Assembly: GCF_900105925.1 (NCBI RefSeq) | Contig: NZ_LT629791.1 | Span: 4,310,001-4,374,000 of the forward strand | Origin: Jiangella alkaliphila | GTDB taxonomy: Bacteria; Actinomycetota; Actinomycetes; Jiangellales; Jiangellaceae | DNA: 64,000 nucleotides | Direction: 5' to 3' | Position numbers and translations under genes: made by a program | In this document: positions 63,405 to 64,000 of the stretch, in pieces | Numbering within the stretch: position 1 is the stretch's first letter | Layout of the letters: every line of letters starts with the position of its first letter | The notes under the pieces: model-generated | The model's database searches: none | Told to the model about the DNA's origin: nothing | Seen by the model: only the letters and a program-made list of their open reading frames with translations

Positions 63405-64000
63405 TCACGCCTCCACGGTACGGGCCCGGTGCCGCAGCAGCAGCACGGCACCCACCGCGGCGGCCGCCGCGCAGACGGCCGCGCCGGTGAACGTCGCCTG
63501 CAACTGCTCGACGATCGCCTGCCGGACGGCGTCGTCGTACGGGTCGCAGTCGGTGGGGGAGTCGGGGCAGAGGACGGTCGGCGACTCGATGCCGGCCTGG
63601 ACGGAGTAGAGCCGCCGCAGCCCGATCGCGGTCAGCGCCGACAGTCCGGCCAGCATGCCGACCATCCGGGCGACGACGAGCAGCGCGCTGGCAACGCCGT
63701 GGGTCTCGCGCGGCGCCGCGGCGAGCAGCGCGGCGTTCACCGGCGCGATCGCCAGCCCGAACCCGAGCCCGGCCGCCACCAGCACCGCGTCGTCGCCGAT
63801 GCCGTCCAGTGAGCCGACGCCCCAGGTCGCCATCACCGCGAGCCCGGCCGTGCCCAGCGCCATGCCGGCGCCGGCCAGCAGCGCCGGGCCGTACCGGTGC
63901 AGCAGCCAGCCGCCGAGCAGCGCGCCCACAGGCAGCGCGACCAGGAAGCGCAGCAGCACCAGCGCGGCGTCCAACTGGTCGGCGCCGTCGAGGACGGTGC
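63405..64000 (-). CDS. MFS transporter, N-terminal part outside window
   Basis: This is the C-terminal portion of a major facilitator transporter. The frame is open to the window edge, so the start lies beyond 64000. Recognisable parts are RFLVALPVGALLGGWLLHRYGPALLAGAGMALGTAGL, GLGFGLAIAPVNAALLAAAPRETHGVASALLVVARMVG and GAAVCAAAAAVGAVLLLRHRAR, about five to six helices. The pattern resembles the DHA2 (14-helix) drug-efflux class. The loop LCPDSPTDCDPYDD carries two Cys outside the membrane and may form a disulphide. The substrate is unknown. Confidence 0.82.
   Translation of the reverse strand, partial: TVLDGADQLDAALVLLRFLVALPVGALLGGWLLHRYGPALLAGAGMALGTAGLAVMATWGVGSLDGIGDDAVLVAAGLGFGLAIAPVNAALLAAAPRETHGVASALLVVARMVGMLAGLSALTAIGLRRLYSVQAGIESPTVLCPDSPTDCDPYDDAVRQAIVEQLQATFTGAAVCAAAAAVGAVLLLRHRARTVEA

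Overview
The window is a very GC-rich chromosomal segment from an actinobacterium. GTG starts are common and most genes in runs overlap by 1-4 nt. The marker genes are actinobacterial: a HrdB/SigA-type principal sigma factor near a ParE-type topoisomerase subunit, a MabA-InhA-like fabG-fabI pair, SAV_6107-type HEPN, DUF3099 and DUF7455 proteins, an F420-type LLM oxidoreductase and an actinobacterial LexA box. The set fits a soil or marine lineage such as Jiangella or a relative, but the genus is inference. Most of it is ordinary core genome. No CRISPR array, tRNA, rRNA, prophage or transposase gene was seen.

Layout. 1-6.6 kb: 3' part of an ABC-F ATPase, a small HTH protein, a spacer with paired palindromes, an ABC exporter, an SDR and a GH15 enzyme. 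6.6-12.6 kb: SURF1 divergent from moaA, a DUF3099 protein, dodecin, then an overlapping run fabG-fabI-proline iminopeptidase-like hydrolase-DivIVA-repeat protein. 12.7-18.9 kb: a 46-bp tandem repeat, a polyprenyl diphosphate synthase, an iron-regulated siderophore lipoprotein and FhuF-like pair, metF, a repeat-rich spacer, a carotenoid-type oxidoreductase and a YbaK-like deacylase. 19-24.8 kb: an SOS-controlled HEPN protein, PAC2, an M48 protease and a three-gene MacAB-like system. 24.8-29.5 kb: an ArsR gene followed by three damaged genes, then a secreted subtilase. 29.6-35.8 kb: an ABC-2 transporter with its two-component system, dinB, a universal stress protein and a HhH-GPD glycosylase. 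35.8-47 kb: a PAS-GAF-PP2C phosphatase, rpoD/sigA, TetR and glycosyltransferase, arginase-family protein, acetyltransferase, rhomboid protease, an ArsR-AHSA1 pair, DUF7455 and parE. 47-54.4 kb: a 961-aa LAL regulator followed by a 1,364-aa subtilase. 54.4-61.1 kb: a small exported protein and the Mrp antiporter operon, whose mrpD carries a frameshift. 61.5-64 kb: acetyltransferase, LLM oxidoreductase, carbonic anhydrase and a truncated MFS transporter.

The most unusual material is non-coding. Several spacers between convergent genes hold long inverted repeats. A 63-bp hairpin-containing repeat occurs three times (two copies near 17 kb, one near 61.4 kb). Two hairpins share a GTTGATC-W-TGGAG arm, one of them running into the end of dinB. 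A palindromic element of about 177 bp and a 46-bp tandem repeat complete the set. The clearest regulatory sites are a perfect LexA box before the HEPN gene, a DtxR/IdeR box on the start of the FhuF-like gene, ArsR-type operators at both ArsR genes, a CRP/GlxR-like site between DUF7455 and parE, and a palindrome inside the glycosyltransferase promoter.

Coordinates of genes were taken from reading frames and are firm. Positions of short sites inside spacers were counted by eye and may be off by one or two bases.
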